Below are positions 39,601 to 52,882 of a stretch of 64,000 nt of DNA, one piece after another (the first letter of the stretch is position 1; every line of letters begins with the position of its first letter). Position numbers and translations under genes: made by a program. This DNA comes from Bolinopsis microptera (Eukaryota; Ctenophora; Tentaculata; Lobata; Bolinopsidae), in contig NC_087082.1 in assembly GCF_026151205.1 (NCBI RefSeq), positions 19,368,494-19,432,493 of the forward strand. Direction: 5' to 3'. The notes beneath the pieces were generated by a model. It had not been told where the DNA came from and did no database searches. It was given only the letters and a program-made list of their open reading frames with translations.

Positions 39601-41706
39601 AGGTAGACCAGTATGTTAGTTTTATTGTCATTTCCTAAAAGAAGGTTGAGGTAGACCAGTATGTTAGTTTTTTGTCATTTCTAAATAAGAAGGGTTGAGT
39701 AGACCAGTAAGTTAGTTTTATTGTCATTTCCTAAATAAGAAGGTTGAGGTAGGACCAGTAGTATGTTAGTTTTTATTGTCATTTCATAAATAAGAAGGTT
39801 GAGGTAGACCAGTATGTTGTTATTGTCATTTCCTAAATAAGAAGGTTAGGTAGTCCAGTATGTTAGTTTTATTGTCATTTCCTAAATAAAGAAGTTGAGT
39901 AGACCAGTTATGTTAGTTTTATTGTCATTTCCTAAATAAGAAGGTTGAGGTAGACCAGTATGTTAGTTTTATGTCATTTCCTTAAATAAGAAGGTTGAGG
40001 TAGACCAGTAGTTAGTTTTATTGTCTTTCCTAATCAAGAAGGTTGAGGTAGACCAGTATGTTAGTTTTAATTCATTTCCTAAATAAGAAGGTTGAGGTTA
40101 GACCAGTTATGTTAGTTTTTATTGTTATTTCCTAAATAGAAGGTTTGAGGTAGTCCAGTATGTTAGTTTATTGTCATTTCCTATATAAGAAGGGTTGAGG
40201 TAGACCAGTATGTTCGTTTTATTGTATTTCCTAAAATGATGGTTGAGTAGACCTGTATGTTAGTTTTTATTGTCATTCTAATAAGATGGTCGAGGTAGTC
40301 CAGTATTGTTTGTTTTATTGTCATTACTAAATAAGAAGGTTGAGGTAGACCAGTATGTTAGTTTTATTGTCATTTCCTAAATAAGAAAGGTTGAGGTCAG
40401 ACCAGTATGTTAGTTTTATTGTCATTTCCTAAATAACGAAGGTTGAGGTAGAGACCTGTATGTTAGTTTTATTGTCATTTCCTAAATAAGAAGTTGAGGT
40501 ATAGACCAGTATGTTAGCTTTATTGTCTTTCCTAAAATAGAAGGTTTGAGGTAGACCAGTATGGTTGTTTTATTGGTCATTTCATAAATGAGAAGGTTGA
40601 GGCTTAGACCAGTTTGTTAGTTTTATTGTCTTTTCCTAAATTGAAGGTTGTGGTAGACAGTTTGTTAGTTTTATTGTCATTTCCTAAATGAGGATGGTTG
40701 AGGTATGACCAGTTTGTATAGGTTTATTGTCTTTTCTTTATGAGATGGTTGAGGTTAGACAGTATGTTAGTTTTATTGTCATTTCTAAATAAGAAGGTTG
40801 AGTAGACCAGTATGTTAGTTTTATTGTCATTTCCTAAATAAGAAGGTTGAGGTAGACCAGTATGTAGTTTTTTTGTCATTTCCTAAAATAAGAAGGTTGA
40901 GGTTAGACCAGTATGTTAGTTTTATTGTCATTTGCGAAATGAGAAGGATGAGGTAGACCAGTTATGTTAGTTTTATTGTCATTTCCTTAAATAAGAAGGT
41001 TGGGTAGGACCAGTATGTTAGTTTTATTTGTCTCATTTCTAAATAAGAAGGTTGAGGTAGACCAGTATGTTTGTTTTATTGTCATTCCTAAATAAGGAGG
41101 TTGAGGTAGACCTGTATGTTAGTTCTATTGTCATTTCCTAAATAGAAGGTTGAGGTAGACAGTATGTTTAGTTTTATTTGTCATTTCCTAAAATTGAAGG
41201 TTGAGGTAGACCAGTATGTTAGTTTTATTGTCATTTACATAAATAAGAAGGTTAGTAGACTCAGTTATGTTAGTTTTGATTGTCATTTCCTAAATAAGAA
41301 GGTTGAGGTGGGAACAGTATTTTAGTTTTAATTTTCATTTTCCTTAATAAAGAAGGTTGAGGTCAGACCAGTAGTTAGTTTTATTGTCATTTCTATAAAT
41401 AAGAAGGTTGAGGTAGACCAGTAGTTAGTTTTATTGTCATTTCCTAAATAAGAAGGTTGAGTAGACCAGTTGTGAGTTTTATTGTCATTTCCTAAAATAA
41501 GAAGGTTGAGGTAGACCAGATGTTAGTTTTATTGTTATTTCCTAATAGAAGGTTGAGGCTGGACCAGTATGTTAGTTTTATTGTCATTTCCTAAATAAAG
41601 AAGGTAGAGGTAGTCCAGTATGTTAGTTTATTGTCATTTCATAATAAGAAGGTTGAGGGTAGACCAGTATGGTAGTTTATTGTCATTTCCAAATAAGACG
41701 GTTGAG

Positions 41707-41720
41707 GGGGGGGGGGGGGT
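41707..41720. other. Poly-G run in the satellite
   Basis: A run of about 14 G interrupts a unit. Likely sequencing or consensus artefact. Confidence 0.7.
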
Positions 41721-44700
41721 AGGACGCAGTATGTTATTTTTATTGTCATTTCCTAAATAAGAGGATGAGTAGTCAGTATGTTAGTTTTATTGTCATTTCC
41801 TAAATAAGAGTTGAGGTTAGACCCAGTATGTTAGTTTTATTTGTTCATTTCCTAAATAAGGAGGTTGAGGTAGGACCAGTAATGTTTAGTTTTTATTGTC
41901 ATTTCCTAATTTAAGGATGGTTGAGGTAGACCAGTATGTTTAGTTTTATTGGTCATTTCCTACATAAGAAGGTTGAGTAGACCAGTATGTTTAGTTTTAT
42001 TTCATTCCTAAATGAGATGTTTGAGGTAGGACCAGTATGTTTGTTTTATTGTCATTTCCTAAATAAGAGTTGAGGTAGACCAGTATGTAGTTTTATTGTC
42101 ATTTCCTAAATGAGAAGGTTGAGGTAGACCAGTATGTTAGTTTTATGTCATTTCCTTAATGAGAGGGTGTGGTAGAACAGTATGTTAGTGTTTTATTGTT
42201 CTTTCCTACTAAATAAGAGGTTTGAGGTTATAGACAGTATGTTAGTTTATTGTCATTTCCTAATTAAGAAGGTTTGAGGTAGACCCGTAGGTTAGTTTTA
42301 TTGTCATTTCCTAATAGAAGGGTGAGGTAGACCAGTATGGTTAAGTTTTATTGTCATTTCCTAAATGAGAAGGTTGAGGTAGGACAGTAATGTTAGTTTG
42401 ATTGTCTTTTCCTTAATAGAAGGTTGAGGTAGACCAGTATGTTAGTTTTAATGTCATTTCCTAATAAGAAGGGGATTGAGGAAGACCAGGATTGTTAGTT
42501 TTATTGTCATTTCCTAAATAAGAAGGTTGAGGTAGACCAGTTATGTTAGTTTTATTGTTCATTTCCTAAAATAAGGAAGGGTGAGGTTGACCAGTATGTT
42601 AGTTTTATTGTCATTTCTAAATAAGAAGGTTGTGGTAGGCCAGTATGTTAGTTTTATTGTCATTTCCTAAATAGAAGGTTAGGTAGAACAGTTATGTTAG
42701 TTTTATTGTCATTCCTAAATAAGAAGGTTGAGGTAGATCCATGTATGTTTAGTTTTATAGTTCATTTCCTAATTAAGAGGTTGAGGTAGACCAGTATGTC
42801 TAGTTTTTATTGTCATTTCATAAATAAGAAGGTTGAGGGTAGAACAGTATGTTAGTTTTATTGTTCATTTCCTAAATAAGAAGGTTGAGGTAGACAGTTG
42901 TTAGTTTTATGGTCATTTCCTAAATAGAAGGTTGAGGTAGACAGTATGTTAGTTTTATGTTATTTCCTAAATAAGAAGGTGAGGTAGACAGTATGTTAGT
43001 TTTATTGTCATTTCCTAAATAAGAAAGGTTGAGGTAGACCAGTATGTTGTTTTATTGTCATTTCCTAAATAAGAAGGTTGAGGTAGACCAGTATGTTTGT
43101 TTTATTGTCATTTCCTAAATAAGAGGTTGAGGGTAGACCAGTATGTTAGTTTTATTGTAATTTCCTAAATAAGTTGGGTTGAGGTCGACCGTATGTTTAG
43201 TTTTATTGTTCATTTCTATATAAGAAAGGTGGAGGTAGACAGTATGTTAGTTTTAGTGTCATTTCCTAAATAGAAGGTTGAGGGTAGACCAGTATGTTAG
43301 TTTTTTTGTCATTTCCTAAATAAGAGGTTGAGGTTGACCAGTATGTTAGTTTTATTGTCATTTCCTAAATAAGAAGGTTGAGGTAGACCAGTATGTTAGT
43401 TTTATTGTCAATTTCCTAAAATGAGAAGGTTGAGGTAGACCAGTATGTTTGTTTTATTGTCATTTCTAAATAAGAAGGTTGAGGTTAGAACCTGTATGTT
43501 AGTTTTTTTGTCATTTCCTAAATGAGAGGTTGAGGTAGACCGAGTATGTTAGTTTATTGTCATTTCTAAGTTGAGAATGTTGAGGTAGACAGTATGTTAG
43601 TTTTATTGTCATTTCCTAAATAAGAAGGTTGAGGTAGTCCAGTTATGTTAGAGTTTATTGTCATTTCCTTAAAATAAGATGGTTGAGGTAGAACCAGTAG
43701 TTAGTTTTATTGTCATTTCCTTAAATAAGAAGGTGAGGCATTAGACCCAGTATGTTTGTTTTATTGTCATTTCCTAAATGAGGAAGGTTGAGGCTATAGA
43801 CCATGATATGTTAGTTTTATGTCATTTCCTAAATAAGAAGGTTGAGTAGACCAGTATGTTAAGTTTTATTGTCATTTCCTACATAAGAAGGTTGAGGTAG
43901 GACCAGTATGTTAGTTTTAATGTCATTTCCTAAATATGAAGGTTGAGGTAGACCATTATGTTAGTTTTATTGTCATTTTCCCTAAAATACGAAGGTAGAG
44001 GTGGACCAGTATGTTAGTTTTATTGTCATTTCCTAAATAAGAAGGTTGAGGTAGACCAGTATGTTAGTTTTATTGTCATTCCTAAAATAAGAAGGTTAGG
44101 TAGACCTGGGTATTTGTTTGTTTTATGTCATTTCCTAAATAAGAAGGTTTGAAGGTAGACCTGTTTGTTAGTTTTATTGTCATTTCCTAAATAAGAAGGT
44201 TGAGGTAGGACCAGTTTGTTAGTTTTATTGTCATTTCCTAAATAAGAAGGTTGAGGTAGACAGTATGTTAGTTTTATTTTCATTTTTCTAAATAAGAAGG
44301 TTGAGGTACGACCAGTATTTTAGTTTTATTGTCATTCCTAATTAAGAAGGTTGAGGTAGACAGTATGGTAGTTTTATTGTTATTTCCTAAATAAGAAGGT
44401 TGAGGTAGACCAGTATGTTAGTTGTTTTGTATTTCCTAATATAGGAACGGTTGAGGTTATAGGACCCAGTTTGTTGAGTTTTATTGTCATTTCATAAAAT
44501 AAGAGGTTGAGTAGACAGTATGTTAGTTTTATTGTTCATTTCCTAAATAGAAGTGAGGTAGACCAGTATGTTAGTTTTATTGTCATTCCTTTATAAGAAG
44601 GTTGAGGTGACCAGTATGTTAGTTTTATTGTCATTTCTAATAAGATGGTTGAGGTAGACCAGTATGTTAGTTTTATGTCATTTCCTAAATAAAGAAGTTG

Positions 44701-45062
44701 AGGATAGACCAGGGTATGTTAGTTTTTTGTCATTTCCTAAATAAGAAGGTTGAGGTAGACCAGTATGTTTAGTTTTATTGTCATTTCCTAAATAAGAAGG
44801 TTGAGTTAGAACAGTATGTTTAGTTTTATTGTCATTTACCTAATTGAGAAGGTTGAAGCGTAGTCCAGTTTGTTTGTTTTATGATCATTTCCTAAATAAG
44901 ATGGTTGTGGTAGACCAGTTGTTAGTTTTATTGTCCTTTTCCTAAATGGAAGGTTGAGGTTGACCATATGTTAGTTTTATCTGTCATTTCATAATTGAGA
45001 AGTTGGAGGTAGACAGTATGTTTAGTTTTATTGTCATTTCCTAAATAAGAAGGTTGAGGTAT

Positions 45063-45066
<4 letters not shown>

Positions 45067-45108
<42 letters not shown>
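45067..45108. other. Poly-G run of about 42 bases in the satellite
   Basis: Long pure G tract between two otherwise normal units. Such a tract has no counterpart in the clean block and is best read as an artefact. Confidence 0.75.
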
Positions 45109-45110
<2 letters not shown>

Positions 45111-48100
45111 CTGTAATGTTAGTTTATGTCATTTCCGAAATAGAAGGTTGAGGTAGACCTGTATGTAGTTTTTTTGTCATTTCCTTAATAAGAAGGTTGA
45201 GGTAGACAGTATGTTAGCTTTTATTGTCAATTTCCTAAATGAGCAGGTTGAGGTAGTCCAGTAAGTATGTTAGTTTTTATTGTCATTCCTAAATAGAAGT
45301 TGAGGTAGACCAGTTTGTTAGTTTTTATTGCATTTCTAAATTATGAGGTTTGAGGTAGGACTGTATGTTTAGGGTTTTATTGTTCATTTTCCTAATTAAG
45401 AAGGTTGAGTTTAGACCAGTATGTTAGTTTTATTGTCATTTTCCTAAATAAGAAGGTTGAGGTAGACCTAGTATGTTAGTTTATTGTCCATTTACTAAAT
45501 AAGAAGGTTGAGGGTAGACCTGTATTGTTAGTTTTATTGTAATTTCCCTAAATAAGAAGGTTAGTGGACCAGTTATGTTAGTTTTATTGTTCATTCCTAA
45601 ATAAGAAGGTTGAGGTTGACCGTATGTTAGTTTTATTGTCATTTTCCTAAATAAGAAAGGTTGAAGGTAGACCAGTATGTTAGTTTTATTGTCATGTCCT
45701 ATATAAGAGGTTGAGGTAGGCAGTATGTTAGTTTTTATTGTCATTTCCTAAATAAGAAGGTTGAGGTAGACCAGTATGTTAGATTTATTGTCATTTCCTA
45801 AATAAGAAGGTTGAGGTAGGACCAGTATGTTAGTTTTATTGTATTTCCTAAATAAGAAGGGTTGAGGTAGACCAGTACTGTTAGTTTTATTGGTCATTTC
45901 CTAAATAAGAAGGTTGAGTATAGACCAGTTATGTTAGTTTTATTGTCATTTCCATAATCAGTAGGTTGAGGTATAGACCAGTATGTTAGTTTTATTGTCA
46001 TTTCCTAAATAGAAGGTTGAAGTTGACCCTGTATGTTAGTTTTATTTGTATTTCCTAAAATAAGAGGTTGAGTAGCAGTATGTTAGTTTTATTGTCATTA
46101 CTATATATGAAGGGTTGAGGTAGAACAGTAGTTGTTTTTATTGTCATTTCCTTAAATAAGAAGGTTGAGGTAGACAGTTGTTAGTTTTATTGTCATTTCC
46201 TAAATAGAAGGTTGAGGTAGCCAGTATGTTTAGTTTTTATTGTCTATTTCCTAAATAAGAAGGTTGAGGTAGACCAGTATGTGGGGCTAGTTTTATTGTA
46301 AATTTCCTAATGAGAAGGTTGAGGTAGACCTGTATGTTAGTTTTATTGTCATTTCCTAAAATAAAGAAGGTTGAGTAGACCAGTATGTTAGTTTTTATTG
46401 TCATTTCCTAAATGAGATGGTTTGAGGTTTAGACCAGTATGTTTAGTTTATGTCATTTCCTAAATGAGAAGGTTGAGGTAGACCAGTTTGTTAGTTTTAT
46501 TGTCATTTTCAAAATAAGAAGGTTGAGGTAGACCAGTATGTGTTGTTTATTGTCATTTCCTATATATGAAGGTTGAGGTAGACCAGATGTTGTTTATTGT
46601 CATTTCCGTAAATAAGAAGGTTGGAGGTAAGACCATTATGTTAGTTTATTGTCATTTCCTAAATGAGAAGGTTGAGGTAGACCAGTATGTTAGTTTTTAT
46701 TGTCAATTCCTAAATAAGAAGTTTGAGGTAGACCCAAGTATGTTAGTTTTATTGTCATTTCTAAATAAGAAGGTTGAGGTAGACCGTTTGTTAGTTTATT
46801 GTCATCCTAAAATAAGAAGGTTGAGGTAGACCAGTATGTTAGTTTTATTGTCATTTCCTAAATAAGAAGTTGCGGTAGACAAGTATGTTGGGTTTTATTG
46901 TCATTTCCTAAATAAGAAGGGTTGTGGGTAGACCAGTATGTTAGTTTTATTGTCATTTCTGTAATAAGAAGGTTAGGTAGACCAGTATCGTTAGTTTTTA
47001 TTGTCATTTCCTAAATAAGAAGGTTGAGGTAGACCAGTGTGTTAGTTTTATTGTATTTCTAAATAAGAAGGTTTGAGGTTAGACAGTATGTTAGTTTTAT
47101 TGTCATTTCCTAAATAAGAGGTTTGAGGTAGGACCTGTATGTTAGTTTATTGTCATTTCCTAAATAAGTTAGGTTGAGGTAGACCAGTATGTTAGTTTTA
47201 TTGTCATTTCCTAAATAAAGAAGGTTGAGGTAGACCAGTATGTTAGTTTTATTGTTATTTCCTTAAATAAGAAGGTTTGAGGTAGACCAGTAGTTTGTTT
47301 TATTGTCATTTCCTAAAATGAAGGTTGAGGTTTAGACCAGTATGTTAGTTTTATTGTCATTTCCTAATAAGAAAGGTTGAGGTAGACCAGTATGTTAGTT
47401 TTATTGTCATTTCCTAAATAAGAAGGTTTGAGGTTGACCAGTATGTTAGTTTTTATGTCATTCCTAAATAAGAAGGTGAGGTAGACAGTATGTTAGTTTT
47501 ATTGTCATTTCTAAATAAGAAGGTTGAGGTAGACCAGTATGTTAGTTTTATTGTCATTTCCTAAATAAGAAGGTTGAGGTTTGACCAGTATTGTTTGTTT
47601 TTTGTCATTTCTAAATAAAGAAGGTTGTGAGGTAGACCAGTATGTTAGTTTATATTGTCATTCCTAAATAGATGTTGAAGGTAGACCAGTATGTTAGTTT
47701 TTTGTCATTTCCTAAATGAGAAGGTTTTGAGGTTAGACCAGTATGTTAGGTTTTATTTCATTTCCTAAATAAGAAGGTTGAGGTAGACAGTATGTTAGTT
47801 TTTGTCATTCCTAATGAGAAGGGTTGAGTAGACCAGTATGTTAGTTTATTGTCATTCTCCTAAATGAGAAGGTTGAGTAGACAGTATGTTAGTTTTATTG
47901 TCATTTCCTAATAAGAAGGTTGAGGTAGACCAGTATGTTAGTTTATTGTCATTTCCTAAATATGGAATGATTGAGGTAGACAGTTGTTATGTTTTATTGT
48001 CATTTCCTAATAAGGAAGGTTGAGGTAGACCGTATGTTAGTTTTATTGTCATTATAAATGAGAAGGTTGAGGTAGACAGTATGGTTGTTTTATGTCTTTC

Positions 48101-51100
48101 TAAAATAAGAAGGATATGAGGTAGCCAGTATGTTAGTTTTATGTTTTTACTAAATAAGAAGGTTGAGGTAGACCAGTATGTTAGTTTTATTGTTCATTTC
48201 CTAAATAAGAGGTTGAGGTAGACAAGTATGTTAGTTTTTATTGTTCATTTCCTACTAAGAAGGTTGAGGTAGACCAGTATGTTAGTTTTATTGTCATTTC
48301 ATAAATGTTGAGTAGGTGGTGTTGACGCGCTAGGACCAGTATGTTAGTTTTATTGTCATTTCCTAAATAAGAAGGTTAGGTAGACCAGTATGTTAGTTTT
48401 TAATTGTCATTTCCTAAATAAGAAGGTTGAGGTAGACCAGTAGTTGTTTTATTTGTCATTTCCTAAAATAAGAAGGTTGAGGTTAGACACAGTATGTTAG
48501 TTTTATTGTCATTTCCTAAATAAGAAGGGTTGAGGTGAGACCAGTAGTTAGTTTTATTAGATGTATTTCCTAAATAAGAAGGTTGAGGTAGACCGTTATT
48601 TAGTTTTATTGTCATTTCCTAAATAAGTAAGGTTGAGGTAGACCAGTATGTTTGTTTTATTGTTATTTCCTAAATAAGAGGTTGAGGCTAGACCAGTATT
48701 GAGTTTTATTGTCATCTTCCTAAATAGAAGGTTGAGGTAGACCAGTATGTAGTTTTATTGTCATTTCCTAATAGAAGGTTGAGTAGACCAGTATGTTAGT
48801 TTTATTGTCATTTCCTAAATTAGAAGGTTGAGGGTAGACCAGTAGTTGTTAGTTTTATTGTCATTCCTAAATAAGAGGTTGAGGTAGACGTATGTTTAGT
48901 TTATTGTCATTTCCTAAATAAGAAGGTGAGGTAGACCAGTATGTAGGTTTATTGTCATTTTCCTAAATAAGAAGGTTGAGGTAGACCAGTATGTTAGTTT
49001 TATTTGTCATTTCATAAATAGAAGGTTGAGGTAGACAGTATGTTAGGTTTATTGTCATTTCCTAAATAGAAGTTGAGGTAGACCAGTATGGGTTAGTTTT
49101 ATTGTCATTTCCCCAAATGGAGAAGATTGAGGTAGACCAGTATGTTACGTTTTAGTTGTCATTTCCTAAATCAGAAGATAGAGGTAGACTGTTTGTTAGT
49201 TTTATTGTCATTTCCTAAATGAGAAGGTTGAGGTTGAACCAGTATGTTAGGTTTATTGTTCATTTCCTAAATGAAGAAGGTTGAGGTAGAACAGGTATGT
49301 TAGTTTTATTGTAATTTCCTTAATAAGAAGGTTGAGTGTAGGACCAGTATGTTAGTTTAATTGTCAGTTCCTAAATAGAAGGTTGAGTACGACCAAGTAT
49401 GTTAGTTTTATTGTCATTTCCTAAATAAGAAGGATGAGTAGACCAGTGTTAGTTTATTGTCATTTCCTAAATGAGTAAGGTGTGGTAGACAGTATGTCTA
49501 GTTTTATTGTCATTTCCTTAAATAAGAAGGTTGAGGTTAGGGACCAGTATGTTAGTTTATTTTCATTTCCTAATAAAGAAGGTTGAGGTAGACAGGTATG
49601 TTAGTTTTATTGTCATTTCCTAAATAAGAAGGGTGGAGGTAGACCAATATGTTAGTTTTATTAGTCATTTCCTAATTAAGAAGGTTGAGGTTGACCAGTA
49701 TGTTAGTTTTATTGTCATTTCCTAAATAAGAAGGATTGAGGTAGACCAGTATGTTAGTTTTATTGTCATTTTCCTAAATAAGAAGGTTTTTTAGGTAGAC
49801 CTGTTTGTTAGTATTTATTGTCATTTCCGCTAAATAAGAAGTTGAGGGTAGACCTGTTTGTTAGTTTTATTGTCATTTCCTAAATAAGAAGGTGTGAGGT
49901 AGACAGTATGTTAGTTTTTATGGTTCAATTCCTAAATTAGAAGGTTGAGGTAGTCCAGTATGTTAGTTGTATTTGTCATTTCCTATTAAGAAAGGGGGTT
50001 GAGGGTAGACCAGTATGTAGTTTTTATTTGTCATTTCCTAAATAAGAAGGTTGAGTTTTGACCAGATGTTAGTTTTATTGTTATTTCCTAAATAAGAAGG
50101 TTGAGGTAGACAGTATGTTAGTTTTTATTGGTAATTTCCTAAATTAGAAGGTTGGAGGTAGACCAGTATGTTAGTTTTATTGTTCAGTTCTAAATAAGAA
50201 TGGTTGAGGTAGACCAGTATGTTAGTTATAATTGTCATTTCCTAAAAGAAGGTTGAGCGTAGACCAGTATGTTAGATTTATTGTCATTTCCTAAATAGAA
50301 GTTGAGGTAGACCAGTATGTTAGTTTATTGTCATTTTCCTAAATAAGAAGGTTGAGGAGACCAGTATGATAAGTTTTATTGTCATTTCCTAAATCAAGAA
50401 GGTTGAGAGTAGCCAGTATGTTAGTTTATTGGTCATTTCCTAAATAAGAAGGTTGAAGGTAGACCAGTATGTTTATTTTTTTTGTTCATTTCCTAAATAA
50501 GAAGGTTGAGGTAGAACAGTAGTTGTTTTATTGCATTTCATTAATGAGAAGGGTGAGGTAGACCAGATGTTAGTTTTATTGTATTTCCTAAATAAGAAGG
50601 TTGAGGTTCGACCAAGTATGTTAGTTTATTGTCATTTCATAAATGAGAAGGGTTGAAGGTAGACCAGTATGTTAGTTTATTGTCATTTCCTAAATGAGAA
50701 GGTTGAGGTAGACCAGTATGTTTGTTTTATTGTCATTTCCTAAATAAGAAGGTTGAGGCTAGACCAGTATGTTAGTTTATTTCATTTCCTAGTTATGAAG
50801 GTTGAGGTAGACCTGTATGTAGTTTTATTGTCATTTTCCTAATAAGAAGGTTGAGTAGACCCAGTATGTTAGTTTTTTGTCATTTTCCAAATGAGAAGGG
50901 TTGAGGTAGACCAGTATGTTAGTTTATTGTCATTTCCTAAATAAGAAGGTTGAGGTAGACAAGGTTTTATGTTAGTTTTATTGTCTTTCCTAAAATAAGA
51001 AGGTTGAGGTAGACCAGTTGATAGTTTTATTGTCATTTCCTAAATAAGAAGGTTGAGGTAAACAGTATGTTAGTTTATTGCATTTCTAAATAAGAAGGTT

Positions 51101-52826
51101 GAGGTAGACCAGTAAGTTAGTTTTATTGTCATTTACTAAATAAGAAGTTGAGGTATAGACCAGTATGTTAGTTTTGTTGTCATTTCCTAAATAAGAAGGT
51201 TAGGTAGACCAGTATGGTTAGTTTTATTGTCATTTCTAAATAGAAGGTTGAGGTAGAACCAGTATGTTAGTTTGATTGTCATTTCCTAAATTAAGATGGT
51301 TGAGGTAGACCAGTATGTTAGTTTTCATTGTTATTTCCTAAATAAGAAGGATTGAGGTTGACAGTATGTTTGTTTTTATTGTCAATTTCCTAAATAAAGA
51401 AGGTTGAGTAGACCATGTATGTAGTTTTTTGTCATTTCCAAATAGAAGGTTGAGGTAGACCAGTATGTTAGTTTTATTGTTATTTCCTATATAAGTAGGT
51501 TGAGGTAGACCAGTATGTTAGTTTATTGTCATTTCCTAAAATAAGAAGGTTGAGGTTAGACCAGTATGTTAGTTTTATTGTCATTTCCTAAGTAAGAAGG
51601 TTGAGGTAGACCAGTATGTTAGTTTATAGCATTTCCTAAATAGAAGGGTTGAGTAGACCATATGTAGTTTTATTGTCATTTCCTAAATAAGAAGGTTGAG
51701 GTAGACCAGTATGTTAGTTTTAATTGTCATTTCCTAAATAAGAAGGTTAGGTAGCACCAGTATGTTAGTTGTTTGTCAATTTCCTATATAAGGAAAAGGT
51801 TGAGGTAGACCAGTATGTTAGTTTTATTGTATTTCCTACAATAGAAGGTTGAGGTAGACCAGTATAGTTAGTTTTATTGTCATTTCCTAAATAAGAAGTT
51901 TGAGGTAGACCAGTATGTTTCTTAGTTTTTTTGTCATTTCCTGAATGAGAAGGTTGAGCGTAGACCAGTATGTTAGTTTTTATGTCATTTCCTAAATACA
52001 GAAGGTTGAGGTAGGACCCAGTATGTTAGTTTTATTGTATTTCCGAAATGAGAAGGTTGAGGTAGACCAGGTATGTTAGTTTATTGTCATTTCCTAATTG
52101 AGAGGTTGAGGTTTAGACCAGTATGTTAGTTTTATTGTCATTTCCTAAAGAAGAAGGTTGAGGAACTTATTAGACGGTATGTTCGTTTATTGTCATTTCC
52201 TAATAAGAAGGTTGAGGATAGACCCAGTATGTTAGTTTTCGTGTCATTTCCTAAATAAGATGGTTGAGGTAGACAGTATGTTATTTTATTGTCATTTTCT
52301 AAATGAGAATAGGTGAGGTTAAGTGACAGTTTGTTAGTTTTAGTGTCATTCCTAAATAAGAAGGTTGAGGTGACAGTATGTTAGTGTTTTTGTCATTCCT
52401 AAATAAGAAGGTTGATGTAGACCAGTTATGTTTAGTTTTATGTCTTTTCTAAATAAGAAGGTTGAGGTAGACCAGTAGTATGTTTAGTTTTTTTATTGTC
52501 ATTTCCTAAATAAGAAGGTTGAGAGGTTAGACCAGTATGTTAGTTTTATTGTTCATTCCTAAATAAGATAGGTTGAGGTAGACCAGTATGATAGTTTTAT
52601 TGTCATTTACCTAAATTAGAAGGGTTAGGGTTGACCAGTATGTTAGTTTTATGTCTTTTCCTATAATTAAAGAAGTTGAGGTTGACCAGGTCTGTTAGTT
52701 TTTATTTTCATTTCCTAAATACAGAAGGTTGAGGTAGACCAGTATGTTAGTTTTATTGTCATTTCCTAAAATTAGGAAGGTTGGGTAGAACCAGTATGTT
52801 GTTTATTGGTCATTTACTAAATAAAA

Positions 52827-52882
52827 GGTCGCCAGACGGTAGACCCCAGCGACTCGTCCGTTTGACGTTCTGCCGATGTGTG
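52827..52882. other. Non-satellite GC-rich insert
   Basis: About 55 bp unlike the satellite (contains GACTCGTCCGTTTGACGTTC) replaces part of a unit. Similar short foreign patches lie near 48306-48335, 55188-55200, 55302-55322 and 55411-55430. No gene; probable basecalling artefact. Confidence 0.6.
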